The position numbers were made by a program, and so were the translations under genes. From the NCBI GenBank assembly GCA_029339195.1, contig JAPTJF010000195.1, positions 1 to 64,000 on the forward strand: a stretch of 64,000 nt of DNA, written 5' to 3'. The number at the start of each line of letters is the position of its first letter. The first letter of the stretch is position 1. Shown one piece after another: positions 33,701-45,480 of this stretch. The notes beneath the pieces were generated by a model, which was not told the DNA's origin, made no database searches, and saw nothing but the letters and a program-made list of their open reading frames with translations. This DNA is from Micractinium sp. NFX-FRZ (Eukaryota; Chlorophyta; Trebouxiophyceae; Chlorellales; Chlorellaceae).

Positions 33701-36208
33701 CGCCGCTTGTCAGCCGCCGCTGCCTCGGCCGCCGCTTTTTCGGGGTCAATAAACTCCTGCTTGGCAGACTGCTGCCTCCTCAGCAGCTCAGCCAGGCTTC
33801 CTGAGCGGGAGTAGCTGGGGGTGGCAAGCCCGCTGGCCATCCCGCTGGTGCTGCCGCTGCCGGTGCTGCCGGCGCTGCCGCCGCCGGCATGCGGGGGGGC
33901 CTCGCTCACCGCCAGGGCCGCCTCTGCTGCCACCTGGAACTGGGTGCCTGTCCAGGTGGAGAGGTCGTCGTAGAGGCGCACCGTCTCGGCGGTGGTCACA
34001 TTGCTCAGCTCCGGCCCCCGGCTGCACACCACCTGGGTCACCACCTGCACAGACAGGCGAGGGCCCAGGAGGGGGGGGATGGGTGGAAGTGGTGAGTGCA
34101 CGCACAGGCGGCTGTTGCACGTGTTGGTGCAGGTGTGAGGGCAGGGGTGGCAGGCCCCGGCGGTCAGTGACAGCTCATCAGTGACAGCTCATCAGTGACA
34201 GCTCATCAGTGACAGCTCAGCTGGGGGGCATGAAATGAAGCGGGGGCTGACCGCCAGCACGTGTGCAGCCATCAGCGCACCTGGCTGAGGGGGCACTGCT
34301 TGCGGAAGGCTGCCAGGCGCAGCGCGGTGCAGAACTCGCCAAAGGTCAGCCTGGAGTGGGGGGCAGGGCCAGGGAGAGCAGCAGGGGTCAGGCATGGAAC
34401 CCTATCGGTCGAGCGAGGTTGCCATACAATCAAACAGCAACCTTGCGACTGCGTAGCATGTATTGTGTTGGTCAACAAACTCCGCCACCAGCCAGCCCCT
34501 CATCATGCAGCACGCCGCCGCACCCTGTCCCCGCCCCGCATCCCACCGCCCACCTGCGCAGCTCCTTGCGGCGCTTGGCTGTGGTGAAGGCGACGTCGGC
34601 GTGCCCCCGGCTGAAGCGCCGGCACAGCAGGCCGCACTCCCTGACCAGCTTGGTGAAGCGGGCGCCGTCCATCTCCTCCAGCCTGCGCGGTTGACACAAT
34701 GATTTGATGTAATGACATTCTTGTTACTCAGTGTGCGTTGAGCCGCAATCCCTGGCTAGCTTGGTGAAGTGGGCGCCGTCAGTCTCCTCCAGGCGCCCGC
34801 TGGCGGCACACACAGCAATGGGGCAGCCTGGGTTGATTGGGTTTGGTGCCGCTGGCTGGGTGGAGCAGCACAGGCAGGGGGTGCAGGAGGGGGGCGCGCA
34901 TCATAATTTTGGTGGCAGCATGGGTGGAGGAGGTGGGCAACGAGCAGCATTTGGCAAGCAGCGGGCAACACATGCACATCCTGCCCCGGCCCCACCTCTG
35001 CACCCTGCGTGCCCACCCAGCCCGCCCCCACCTCTGCTTGCAGGCTCCAAACGAGGAGTACTCCACAAACAGCTCCCGCAGGCGGGCTGCATGGGCGGGT
35101 TGTTGCGGGGGAGGGGTGCAGCGTGATCAGCACAGGTAAGGGAGCAGAGAGACGAAGATGACGTCATTGGGCAGCGTGCATGCAGGAAGCAAGCCTGGTG
35201 CCCCCTTGGCACGGGCCCGCCCATAGCGCTAGCATGTGCTTTTGGTGCCGAGTGCCGCATGGACGAGACAGCCATTGCAGCAGCTGTGCCATGCAGCGAC
35301 TGCAGCACTGCAGCACACGCCCATGGCACCTGCGCCCTCGCTGCCGCCCTCACACCTTGGGTGCTCCCAGCACCGCCCCACACCCCTCCACTCACCCTCC
35401 ACATCAGCGCCCATCTCCTGGCGGATCTGCCGCTGCGCGCTGAGCTGGACGCCACCTGGCGCAGCAGCCTCCTTGCCCACCTCTGCCCAGTCGACACGGC
35501 TGGCCGCCGCGCTGCTGTGCTCGCTGTGCAGGCTGCCAGTGGGGGAGTTGCGGCGGAGGTGGGCAAACGCCGCCGCGCTGCCGCTGCCGCTGTGCTGCGA
35601 GGCGGCTTCGTCGTGGCCGGCGGGGCTGCTACAGCTGCCGCAGCTGCTGTCGAGGCCGCCAGCTTCGTGCCCTGGCTCACCCGCCACCGCGGTGGGGGAG
35701 AGCGGGGCGCAGCTGACATCTGGGGTGGGCGGGCAAACCGGTGACGTGGACGAGCCCAGCTCCTGGGCAGCTTCCAGGCTGCCCGGATCTGATGCGCCCT
35801 CATGGCCGCCCGATGCGCCGCCGGCAGCTAGTCTGGCCGCCTGCTCCTTCACCGCCTGCTGCTGCTCTGCTTCCTTGACGGCAGCGGCGGCAGTTTGAGC
35901 CTCCAGCAACCGGGCGCTGCCGGGCTGCTGGAAGCAGTAGGGAGAAGCAGCTTCCGCCGGCGCTGCCTCTGCCTCCGCCACAGACGCCTTCTTCTGCAGC
36001 CAGAGGGGGTGCAGCCAGTGTTGTGACTACTTGCGTCTTGTCCAAATCGTGCATCAGTGTGAACAGGTGCACATGAGTGAGCCCCACCCACCCGAGCAGC
36101 ACGGTCCCACAACGCACCACCTGCCGACACACCGCCAGCCCAGCTGCCGCCGCAGCAAGAGAATCGCCAGCGCCTCACCTTGCTTTTCAGTCGCGAAAAG
36201 AATCCCAT
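30779..36208 (-). CDS. Double p25-alpha (TPPP-like) protein with an Ala-rich coiled-coil linker
   Basis: p25-alpha/TPPP proteins bind tubulin and promote microtubule assembly and bundling. Twelve exons (36179-36208, 35396-35993, 35032-35086, 34554-34682, 34281-34350, 33357-34044, 32742-33001, 32203-32520, 31762-32062, 31376-31494, 31030-31107, 30779-30874) give 913 residues. The first p25-alpha region, about 210-330, reads LRELFVEYSSFG, MDGARFTKLVRECGL, ADVAFTTAKRRKELRRLTF, then VRLYDDLSTWTGTQF. An Ala/Glu/Lys/Arg-rich coiled coil spans about 340-780. The second region, about 785-913, reads IKRVWTEFATFGKRGE, SALFFKMCKECHLVSGSLTP, QVDLTFSKVLADK, SIGFKQFLQALPML and ends LAVRFHDCPGGPK. The N-terminus MGFFSRLKSKKK, with Gly2 and basic residues, could be lipid-modified, but the myristoylation consensus is imperfect. 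Most TPPPs have one domain. Confidence 0.88.
31309..31335 (-). repeat. Duplicated donor edge of TPPP exon 10
   Basis: Minus-strand VLAGK|GTGCGCTG here repeats VLADK|GTGCGCTG at 31365-31391. The two donors, at 31376 and 31319, are 57 bases apart, and the stretch between stays open, so the second would add 19 residues in frame. GCGCA/CAGCG repeats fill the region. Confidence 0.8.
34164..34219. repeat. 14-bp tandem repeat in a TPPP intron
   Basis: Four copies of TCAGTGACAGCTCA, near-perfect, inside the intron between 34044 and 34281. Confidence 0.9.
34742..34796 (-). repeat. Pseudo-exon: decayed copy of TPPP exon 4 start
   Basis: On the minus strand it reads LEETDGAHFTKLARDCG, against the real exon's LEEMDGARFTKLVRECG (34638-34681). 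It sits about 105 bases upstream in the adjacent intron. The AG acceptor of the real exon is replaced by GC, so this copy should not be spliced in. Confidence 0.88.
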
Positions 36209-37020
36209 GGTGCGGCCTTCTAGGCGGCCGGGAGGGCTGCAAGCCGGGCTGGGGCCTCCACGGCTTGCGCGTTCGCGTCAGTGCACAGCGACCCCAGCAC
36301 AGGCGCGCTGATCGCTTGCTGAACTCTACTGAGCACGCTTGGAGTCCTGCGGCGGATCGATTGGCGGGTTAATGACATGAATCTTTCAGCTCAAGCATGT
36401 CAGAACGGCATGTCGGCAGTCTGGAGTGCTCCACTGGCTCAGGCACATATCTGCAAGTGCGGGAGGAGTCATGGTCAGGCTCCGCACCCAACGCGGTTCA
36501 CCTGCACACTCGAACTGCGTGAACACGGGTTGCTGGAGTCGCGGGCTGTCCAGCGGTAGCCCGGAAGCTTCGTGAAAGCTGCGGTAGAGTGTGGCATGCC
36601 AATGTGAGCCAAGAAATGCCCGAGCCCGACGTGGATCTGCCATGCCACGCTGTCACTTCCCCCTCCTGCAGCTCTGTACATAGTGGTGACTATTCCCAGC
36701 AAATAATTGCATGCAAAATAGAGGTGAGGGGCTTCACAACCTAGTAACAGTGTGCAAGCGAGTAAAAGGTACCATCATCACTCCTGACATTGAGGGAGGG
36801 CACTATGTAGCGGCAGCAGGACATCCACCGCAACTGGGCGTCTTACAGCAGCAGAGACACAAATAGTACAGCAAGTCCTGTCGGGAGAGAGGCAAGGAGA
36901 AAGGCAGAAAGGAGCAGGCTAACAGCAAGGACATACTGGCAAGCAGAAGCTGCGGAGGGCACACATGGCAGCGTCACGCATCCACGGCCAGTGCCGGCCT
37001 GCCGGCGACGGTCGCTGCCT
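36209..37020. other. Region between the TPPP start and the MYB gene end
   Basis: Both neighbours are on the minus strand. Open frames at 36386-36702 (-) lack recognisable motifs and were not called. TGTAA on the minus strand at 36843-36847 probably ends the MYB transcript. Confidence 0.4.
36843..36847 (-). terminator. Likely TGTAA polyadenylation signal of the MYB gene
   Basis: Minus-strand TGTAA about 175 bases past the MYB stop codon. Confidence 0.4.
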
Positions 37021-40000
37021 TCACGGCAGCGAGGGCAGCCGCAGGGGCACGGGTGCCAGGTGCCCTGCCGCCCCTGCAATTTTGCTGCCCGCCTGCCGCT
37101 CCCCGCCCTCCACCGTGTGCATGCCATTCGACATGCCCTTCAGCAGGCTGTCGCCCCTGCAGCGCCAGGACCGCGGCGACGAGCAGGCATGGGCACCGGG
37201 TGTAAGCATCACTGAGAGGGTCGGTGCATCACGCCCACCAGCGCAGGTGGTCAGCCCAACCCATCACTTGAGCCCCACCCTTCCCTCCCTGCCACGGCTT
37301 ACATCCCTCATGCCCCACCCCTACTCACTTGCCCAGCTCGTCCAGGATGGCATTCAGGCTGTTGCTGGACATGGGGGTGTCGGCGCTGCCGCCAAACATC
37401 CCCTGCAGGCAGGCAGGCAAGGGGGGCAGGGGATGTTGGTGTTATGACACTCAGCGCTGTGCACGGCATGAAGCCCAGCGCTCACCCGCCTTTGCATGAT
37501 GCATGGCGTTGTGCCCGCTTCACAAGCTGGCACAGCAGGGATCCGCAGGCCTGGCTGCCGTCCCCCTCACCTTGAGGTCAGTGGGCGAGGGAGCCATCTG
37601 CAGGGACCCCAGGCGCAGCGGCCCTGCCGGTCCTGCTGCCCCCCCTGCTGCTGCTGCTGCCGCCGCTTGCTGCTGCTGCTGCGCCAGCCCGGACCGCTGC
37701 TGCTCGGCCATACGAGCCGCAGCCGGCAGCGGCACGGGCAGGAGGTTGACAGGCAGGCCCCCTGGCGATACATCGCCTGCGCCGGGCGCGCCCAGCACGG
37801 TGGACTGCAGTGCCGTCTTGGCGCCCGCCTGCATCGCGTTGCTGTCCATGCGCCTGGGGGGAGGTGGGCGGGGGGAAGCAAGCCATGTGTGCTTGCAAAG
37901 GCAACCTGCTGCACCTCATGCCGACTGTGCGTTCTCATCCCCAACCCACATCAATAATGGAGCAGACGGAAGGTGAGGCACAAGCAGCGCACCCACCTGA
38001 TGAGCTCCAGCAGGTCTTGCTGGTTGTCGCCGCCAGAGCCCGGTGCCTGCTGCCCCCCTGCCGCCTGCCCTGCCTGCTGCTGCGCCGCCGGCGCCGGCAC
38101 GGGCAGCGAGGGCATGCCCGAGGGTGGCGCCGACAGCGGCGGGATGGGCCCCAGCAGCGCGTCCGACCCCATGCCAGGACCCACAATGATCCCAGGGATG
38201 AGCGCGTCGCTCTCCGCCCCACCCAGGCCTCCGCTGCCGCTGCCCGCTGCTGCTGCCGCCGCAAACGCCGCCATCGCGCCCGCCGAGGTGGGGGCTGGGG
38301 CCGCGCGCCCAGCATCCACGCTGATGTTGAAGGTGAGGGGGCCAGAGCCGCCGCCAGCCACCACTTGGTCCCCAGCCTTGCGCTTGAATGCAGGGCCTGC
38401 CAGCTTGGCGGCCTCAATCAGGCAGGCCCGCATGCTCTCCGGCACCGAGTTGAGCATCTCGATGCTCTCCTGCGCAGGGAGGCAAGCAGGCACACTGGCA
38501 TGCAGTGGTGGGTGCTGCGGCACACAGCCGCCTCCAAGCACCACACATGTGGGTAATGAAGCTGGCGGCCTGGGCATGGCATGCACAGCAGCAGCATTGA
38601 CGTTTTGAAGTGGTGGGCTTGAGTGAGCCATAAGGCTTCAGCTGCTGGCACGAGTCTGCACTGGCTTTCCCCCCAAGCGGAAGTCATCACAACCCTTCCC
38701 CACCTGCAGCGAGGGCCGCTTCATGCCCGCTGGCAGCCCCGGGTACTCGGCATCTGCCGCTGCCACGGGCCCCACCGCCGGCGCCCCAGCGCTGCTGCCG
38801 CCGCCTCCACTGGTGTCGGTGCGCCGCCGCTTGTTGGAGTTGATGGCGGGCGCAAACTGGCCGGTGGCAGTGCGCGCCACGGCTGCGCCCACGTACGCTT
38901 GCGTCGCCACTGTGGCTGTGGGGGGCCGCTTGATGCCGCCGCCGCCGCCGCCGCCACCGCCGCCACGCTGTAGGTGGAGGAGGCAGGGCAGGCAGGTGAC
39001 GTATGGCACTGTGGGGTCAGCAAGTGCGCTCGTCACGACTGCCTGCCGCACCCCTGCATCATTGTGCACGTCCAGGTCGCGCACATGCCTGGCACACCAC
39101 CACAGGTGGCCATTCCCACACATGCCAGCACGATCACCCAATCTGGAGGTGGGCATCAGTGAGAGCACCCACCATGTTTTGCGGTGAGTAAGGGTCATCA
39201 TCATCCGGACAGTTCTCCAGCAGCCACTGCAGCGTGGCATGGCTGGCCTTGAGGTAGCGGTTGTTCAGCTGGCCCGCTGCAGGGGGAAAAGAGGGGTGAA
39301 GTTTGGGATCTGAGATGCTGCAGGCCGGGCAGGCCGACCTGCTGCTGGCACAGCATGCACTCACATCACCTGCTCATCCCAAAGGTCCACATCAATTAAA
39401 GCACTCGCACTCCCCACCTGTCATTGCCCGCTACAGCACCCTCAAAAGGTTGACTCAGCAGCGGCCCCTGCTCACCCGTGTACTTGCGCTTGAGCGTGCT
39501 GTTCCAGTGGTTCTTCACTGCATTGTCCGTGCGCCCCGGCAGCAGCTTGGAGATGACTGTATGTGCGGGCGAGCAAAGGACAGCAGGCCAGGGCATGCAG
39601 GGCGGGGAGGGTGAGGCACAGTAAGCAAAGCCAGAGGCACCTGTGGGAAGCAGGGACCTATAACCAACGGCCAGCTGCACCTACCATGCGATAGCACCCA
39701 ACGCACACCCAGGAGGCAGTGCCCCCCGGCAGCAGCAGTAGCGCCAGCAGCGGCGCCCCCACACTCACGTGCCCACTTGTTCCCGTGCTCCCGATGCGCC
39801 TTGATGATCACTGCATCCTCCCACTGGCTGAAGGGCTCCTTCTTCACCTCGGGGTTCAGCTGGTTGCACCACCTACCAGGGGATGGAGGGCGGGAGGTGT
39901 GAAACAGGGGGATTGTCAGCAGTGGATGCTGTGGTACTGTAACAAGGAGGGGATTGCTGGATTCCATGGATCACACATGCGCAGGCATGCAGGCGCAGTG

Positions 40001-40404
40001 CGGCATCACGCGATCCTTTGCATGTTACTGACATCCTTGAACGGTGCCACCCGACTGTAAACAAGCTGCAGCCAGCCGCCCGCAGAGCTGGCGGGTGCAG
40101 CACTCCCAAAAATGGAGCCCCCGCACCTGAGGCGGCAGCTCTTGCCAGAGCGGCCCGTGATGCCATTGGCGATGATGGACCAGTTCTTAGGGCCATATTC
40201 ACCAATGAGTTGCCGCAGCAGCTCATCCTCCTGCGGTGGGCGGGTGGGCAGGCGGCACGCAGCTTCGGCAGCGGCAGGATGTGCCGCCGCGCGCAGGATG
40301 TCAAAAGCCTCCCACCCGCTCGCTTGTTCCCCAGGCCCTTCCATATCGCGCACCTCGGGCGTCCACGCCCCCTTCTTGTAGTCGTCCGTGTAGCTCTTGC
40401 CCAT
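37021..40404 (-). CDS. R2R3-MYB transcription factor
   Basis: A DNA-binding regulator with two N-terminal MYB repeats. Ten exons (40354-40404, 40127-40230, 39769-39872, 39476-39556, 39173-39276, 38704-38967, 37997-38469, 37571-37853, 37329-37402, 37021-37156) give 557 residues. R2 runs [48 protein letters not shown]3 runs [47 protein letters not shown]. The tryptophan spacing and the [14 protein letters not shown] recognition helix are those of plant-type R2R3-MYBs. After a second motif ([15 protein letters not shown]) come poly-Gly, a basic stretch KRRRTD that could be a nuclear signal, and long Ala/Gly/Gln-rich segments as in activation domains. The last exon is inferred: reading through at 37329 would stop at once, but a strong AA|GTGAGT donor there splices in phase to an open exon ending at 37021. 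Confidence 0.9.
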
Positions 40405-40924
40405 TCTGCTCACGCCACCGCGTCAGCTGCGCCGGGCTGCCGAGCGGGGCTCCCTGGCGTTATTAAATGCAATGTGGTGGCGCCAGGCGCACCCCAGGGC
40501 CGCAGGAAGGCGGAGCGGGGGAGCTGCGGGCAGCTGTCGGCCCCTGTTCGGCAAAGGGTTGGCTGCCTTCGCTGGGGGGTCGGACCGTGATCCCGAAGCG
40601 TTACTGGCAGCCCGGGGATGGACGGGCAGCTGTCAAAGTGCTGAGCCCATTTTGTGGTGGTGCGATGGTGACGAGGCGCGCAGCACCCAGCAGGAGAGGC
40701 GTTCTCTCTCCGCCTCCAGTGGCCATCTGGGTGCACATTATTTGATCGACTTCCTGTCCAAGGTTGTTTAGGGCTCCACAGAGGCGTCCAGAGGGTTTTG
40801 CTCTCGTTCCTCCTCTCCCACTCGCCCGAGGCAGCGCGGCGGCCTCTGAACATCGGGCAGCAGCTTCCTGCTATTCACCAGAAGCATTGTAAGGCAGCCC
40901 CCATACGCTCCACACAGTGAAAGT
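40405..40924. promoter_or_regulatory. Divergent promoter region, MYB / ThDP enzyme
   Basis: A 520-base gap between genes transcribed in opposite directions. No TATA box was seen. It probably holds both promoters. Confidence 0.45.
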
Positions 40925-43900
40925 ATGGCGGCGCCGCTGCCGCCCTCGGGCGCCGAGCGCCTGCTGCGTGCTGCCGTTGCGTCGGGGGTGGAGGTCTGCT
41001 TCGCCAACCCGGGTAGGTGCACCGGCCGCCTTGATCCATAGTGCACCGTAGCAAACCTACTGCTTGCGGCAATCCTTGCCCCCGCATTGCTCATGTGGTG
41101 CCAGCGTGGTGTGTTGGCCTGTGCATAGTGCGCTTGCTCCCCTCTCGCATTTGGGTGCAGGCAGGTCACAGTCATCGATGCGGGGGGGGGGGGGCGGGAA
41201 CATGGCCCTCTAAATTTTATCCGCCCCTGCTCCAGGCGCCCTGCCCCCCTCAGGCACCTCTGAGATGCACTTTGTGGCTGCCATCGATGCGGTGGGCGGC
41301 CTGCGGCCCGTGCTGGGCCTGCACGAGACGGTGTGCAGCGGCGCGGCAGGTGCGCGCAGTGGCTGCGCGGGCTTCAGGGACGTGTCTGCGAGGGCTTCAG
41401 CGCTGGTGATGCTCCCACTGCCTGCGGCCGCCCCTGCCCTCCTGCCCCCTCTTGTCTCGACCTGCCCTGTATTCAAATGTTCATCAATGCTGTTGTTCTT
41501 ACACCGCCCACACTAGGGCACCTCCTCTCTCTGCCTGGCTCGCCTCGGTTCTCCCTACTGCCCGCCCAACCGCCCCTCCCACACGCAGATGGCTACGGCC
41601 GCATGGCAGGCAAGCCCGCCCTGACGCTCCTGCACCTGGGGCCGGGGCTGGCCAACGCGCTGGCCAACCTGCACAACGCGCGGCGGGCGGGCACGCCGCT
41701 CGTCAACCTCGTGGGTGGGTGGGTGGGTGGTGAGGTGGGTGGGCAGTAGGTGAGGTAGGCGGTAGGTGAGGAGGGTGGGCGGTGGGGCCGGCACGCAGGC
41801 GTCAAGGCAGGGCGGCACTGCTGCACAGTGAATGACGCATGGGCAGACAGGGGCAGGCAGGCGCGTGTCAAGCTGCAGCCCCCTGCATGCCCCTCCACCC
41901 GGCTGCCATTCTGTGCCAACACACGTACCGCTGCCCTGCTGGTGGCCCCTCCTCTTCCGCAGGTGACATGGCCACCTGGCACAAGCCCGCCGACCCGCTG
42001 CTGGATTCCGACATCCCAGCCCTGGCGGGCGCCGTGAGCGCCCACACCCACGTGTGCCGGCCCGGGGAGGACCTGGGGGCGGCGATGACGGCAGCTGTGG
42101 CGGCAGCCACTGGCAGGGGCGCGGGAGACGGAACCGCTGGCGGCAGCGTGGGTGCTAACAACGGCGCCGGTGCTGCCGGGGGAAGCCGAGTGGCCACCCT
42201 GGTGGTCCCACACGACCTCTCTTGGGAGCGCAGTGACAGCTGTGGGAGCCCAGCGGGCACAGGTGCGGCCGCCTGCCTCGCAAGCAGCACCAGTGGAGGC
42301 ACCAATGGCAGCGGCGGCGGCGCCTCCCCAGATGGGCTGCCTGGCGCCCCTCCTGAGCTGCCCCCCGATGTGCAGCAGTTTGTGCGGGGAGCAGCGGCGG
42401 CGCTGCGGGCCTGCCCCCGGGGCAAGGCAGCGCTCTACCTGGGCGGCAGGGCGGCGCTGGCCCAGGGTGCGTGGGTGTGGGGCGGCATGCATGCATGCAT
42501 GCGTCAAAAAGTGCGCGGCACAACGCCAGCCTGAAGTGCCGTCGATCAAACCACACCTGCTGGCCTCGTGGTTGTACTGTCCCTCCTCTCAGTGCAGCCT
42601 CACATCCCGTGTGCCTCTTCCCGACCCCGCCCACCCCTGCGGTGCAGGCGATGCTTTGCTCAACTGCGGGCGCATCGCCGCCGCCACAGGCGCCGCACTG
42701 TTGTGCGAGAACGCATTTGCTCGGCTGGACCGTGGTGCCGGCCTGCCCAACCTCACCCGCCTGCCCTACTTCCCACAGGTGCTTGGGCGGCGGCAGCTGC
42801 TGCTTGTACTGCTTGCCAGTGCCTGCCCGTCTGCCTGCCTAACGCTGCCGTCCACTGCCGCTGCTGCCATTTCTCCCATCCTGCGCCTGCACAGGCTGCC
42901 ACCGCCGCCTGGGTATCTTATAGCAGCTGACGCCACTGCTGCTGCTGCCAAGTTCCGCACTCATTGCTGCTGCTGTCGGTGCTGTCACACTTGCAGGATG
43001 CCGCCGCCGCCCTGGCTCCCTTTGAGCTGCTGCTGCTGCTGGATGCGCGGCGCCCGGTGGCCAACTTTGGGTACGACGGGGCACCCAGCCAGCTGGTGGC
43101 CCTGCCGGTGAGTGATTAAAAACACCTGGCGCAGCCGGGGGAGCGATGCATGGGAACTGCACTGTGCCGCCAAACCATCTTAGCACGCCAGCTGCTTCAA
43201 GAGAGGCACTCACACGTGCCCACGCTCCGCATTGCTCCCAGGACGAGGCGGTGTGGGAGTTTGACAGCTGGAGCGTGGACCTGCCTGCGGCGCTGGCTTT
43301 GCTGGCTGCGGAAGTGGGCGGCACCGCCATACGGCCAGGCATCAACTGCGGCGGCGCCTTCTGCCCAGCCTCCCGCCCCGCGGTCCCGGCGGGCCGCCTG
43401 ACAGCCGCCACGCTGTGCCAGGCGGTGGCGGCACTACAGCCGCCAGGTGTGCACGCCCACCCCTCCCTGCCTTGCATTCCTGTGGGCATCCGCACCACGA
43501 CTGTGGTCCGGGCTGCATGCAATCCATCCCACGCGAGCAGGTTACTCACCACCACCACCACCACCCAGTGCTGCCCTCCTGCTTTGCGCCCGCACCCCCC
43601 GGTACTCTGCCCCCTTCCTCTCCATGTCGTCAATTGGTACCACAGGCGCAGCAAGTCCTGCTTCCCTGGGTCCCTGCTCGCTGTTCCTATCAACTTTCGT
43701 TTGCTGCCTCCCTCCCTCCCCGGCAGGCGCCATCATTGTTGACGAGTCCCTCACCAGCGGCACCTCCTACTTCCCCCTCAGCCGCGGCTGCCCGCCCTTC
43801 AGCCACCTCACACTGACGGGTGGGCGGGGCGCGCTGGTGGGGTGGGCCGGACGAGCTTTACCTTGGTGCTGCAGGCAGGGAGTCGGCCAGTGTGGCCAGA

Positions 43901-45480
43901 CCTGGCTGGCTGTGTTGCATCCCTGCTTCTGGCACGCACCTTCCGGGCAGCTCAGCCCTGCCTGCTGCTCACACGCTTTCCGCCGGTCCTGAGCTGCGCA
44001 TGTGCCGCCCCCTCCTTGCAGGCGGCGCCATTGGTGCCGGCATCCCAATGGCGGTGGGCGCCGCCATTGCCTGCCCCGACCGCGTGGTCATCAACCTGCA
44101 GGTGAGGGTGTGAGCTGTCTGCGGCTGTCTGTATGCTGAATCTGGGGTTTTGTGGCTGATGGGCGAGTGGAGAGGAGGGTAGTTTGCTGGTGGGGTGGCG
44201 CGGGCAGTGTCCCGCCTTGACAGCGCCGTCACCAACCTGCAGGTGGGCGGGGAGTGTTGGGTTTCGTTGACTGGCGCAGCGGCCAGCATGTGTGTGCTGC
44301 TGGGTGGGGTCATGGCGGCGTTGTGGACCTGCGGGTGCAGGGGAGGGTGCGTGGCGACCTGAGGGGAGGCGGGTGAGGCAGTGCAACCTTGGCATGCCAG
44401 CGCTGGTGCAAGGTAATGGATGCACAGCGTGCAGTGCGCTGCGCCCACGCCACGCCTGATTGCACCTGGCATCCCTGGGCACCCACCCACCTGGGGGCTG
44501 CAGGCGGACGGCAGCGGCATGTACAGCCTGCAGGGGCTGTGGACGCAGGCGCGGGAGGGGCTCCGGGTGGTGACCATCATCTGCGCCAACCGGGCCTACT
44601 CCATCCTCAAGGTGAGGGGGCGGTGGAGGGGTGGGATGGTGATGGCATGGAGCGTGCCTGCCTGCATGGCACACGCACTGGGGGTCCCCAACTCGAGCGC
44701 GGATTGCATCGACGGCAAAGGTGTGCTGCCGCGTGGTGCCCGTGTCTCACTGCTGCTGCCCCATCTTCCCGTGGCAGGTGGAGATGGCTCGGGAGAGGAT
44801 CACTCCCAGGTGCGGCGCAGCCCTGCTGCGAAGCTTAGTGTTCGGGGGGTGGGAGTATGCATGTGGTGAAGCCTCGCGAGTCTATTCACCTGTGGAGTGC
44901 ATAGGCCCTCTGGCTCCAACCGCACACCTGCCTTCTCCGCTCCTTCCCTTCCCTTCCCTGCCCGCCTGCCTGCCTGCAGCAACGGCAAGGCGGCACGGGG
45001 GCTCACGGAGATCGGCTCCCCCGCCATCAGCTGGGTCGCGCTGGCACAGGTGGGCGGGCACCCGTGGGAGGCAGACATGCAATGCGACTACGCTACCTGC
45101 CGCTGTGCTTGAAGTGCTGTGGTGGGGCGACAATCACAGCGTGCACGCCGAGCACGAGTGCCCGGGCGTGATTTCTCAGGAAGGGGAGATGCAGGCCCGC
45201 CTGCACCTGGGTTAGATTGCCTGCAACTGCTGCAGCTGCTCCTGCCGCCGCCCGCCTGCCTGCCTGCCCGCCCGCTGGGTGCGCAGGTTGACACCGGTTG
45301 TGCAAGAACCCCGGTCATCCTTCACACACAACTGGCCACCCTGCGCCGCCCAACCTGCCCCTCCCCCTGCAGGGCATGGGGGTGGCCGCCTGCCAGGCGC
45401 GCACCTGCGAGGAGCTGGCGGCGGCGCTGGCGGCCGCCCTGGAGCGCCAGGGGCCCTCGCTCATCGAGGCGCTGCTGTGA
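40925..45480 (+). CDS. Thiamine-diphosphate enzyme, acetolactate-synthase-like
   Basis: Belongs to the ThDP superfamily of acetolactate synthase and benzoylformate decarboxylase. Thirteen exons (40925-41012, 41254-41349, 41589-41714, 41963-42466, 42648-42778, 42997-43107, 43242-43446, 43727-43819, 44022-44101, 44504-44611, 44778-44809, 44980-45049, 45373-45480) give 583 residues. The pyrimidine-binding half has [19 protein letters not shown] and [20 protein letters not shown], with the cofactor-activating Glu54. The pyrophosphate-binding half has [18 protein letters not shown] then [11 protein letters not shown], the Mg/ThDP motif with Ala in place of the first Gly. [13 protein letters not shown] and RLPYFPQ lie between. 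This pattern fits a bacterial family often named acetolactate synthase large subunit but distinct from plant ALS/AHAS. No clear plastid leader is visible and the reaction is unknown. It is unlikely to be the herbicide-target AHAS. Confidence 0.87.
44214..44251 (+). repeat. Decayed copy of the ThDP gene exon 9 donor edge
   Basis: GTCACCAACCTGCAG|GTGGGC in the intron repeats GTCATCAACCTGCAG|GTGAGG at the end of exon 9 (44070-44106). Similarity extends about 15 bases into the exon side, so a second potential donor lies 144 bases downstream. Confidence 0.7.

Noticed and set aside
33244..34101. Long overlapping plus-strand frames rich in Pro/Ala opposite the TPPP coiled coil
   Set aside because: They are complements of the Ala/Glu codon repeats of the real minus-strand exon.
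36386..36702. Minus-strand frames between the TPPP and MYB genes
   Set aside because: No motif, no clear splice signals and no poly(A) motif in place; probably TPPP upstream sequence.
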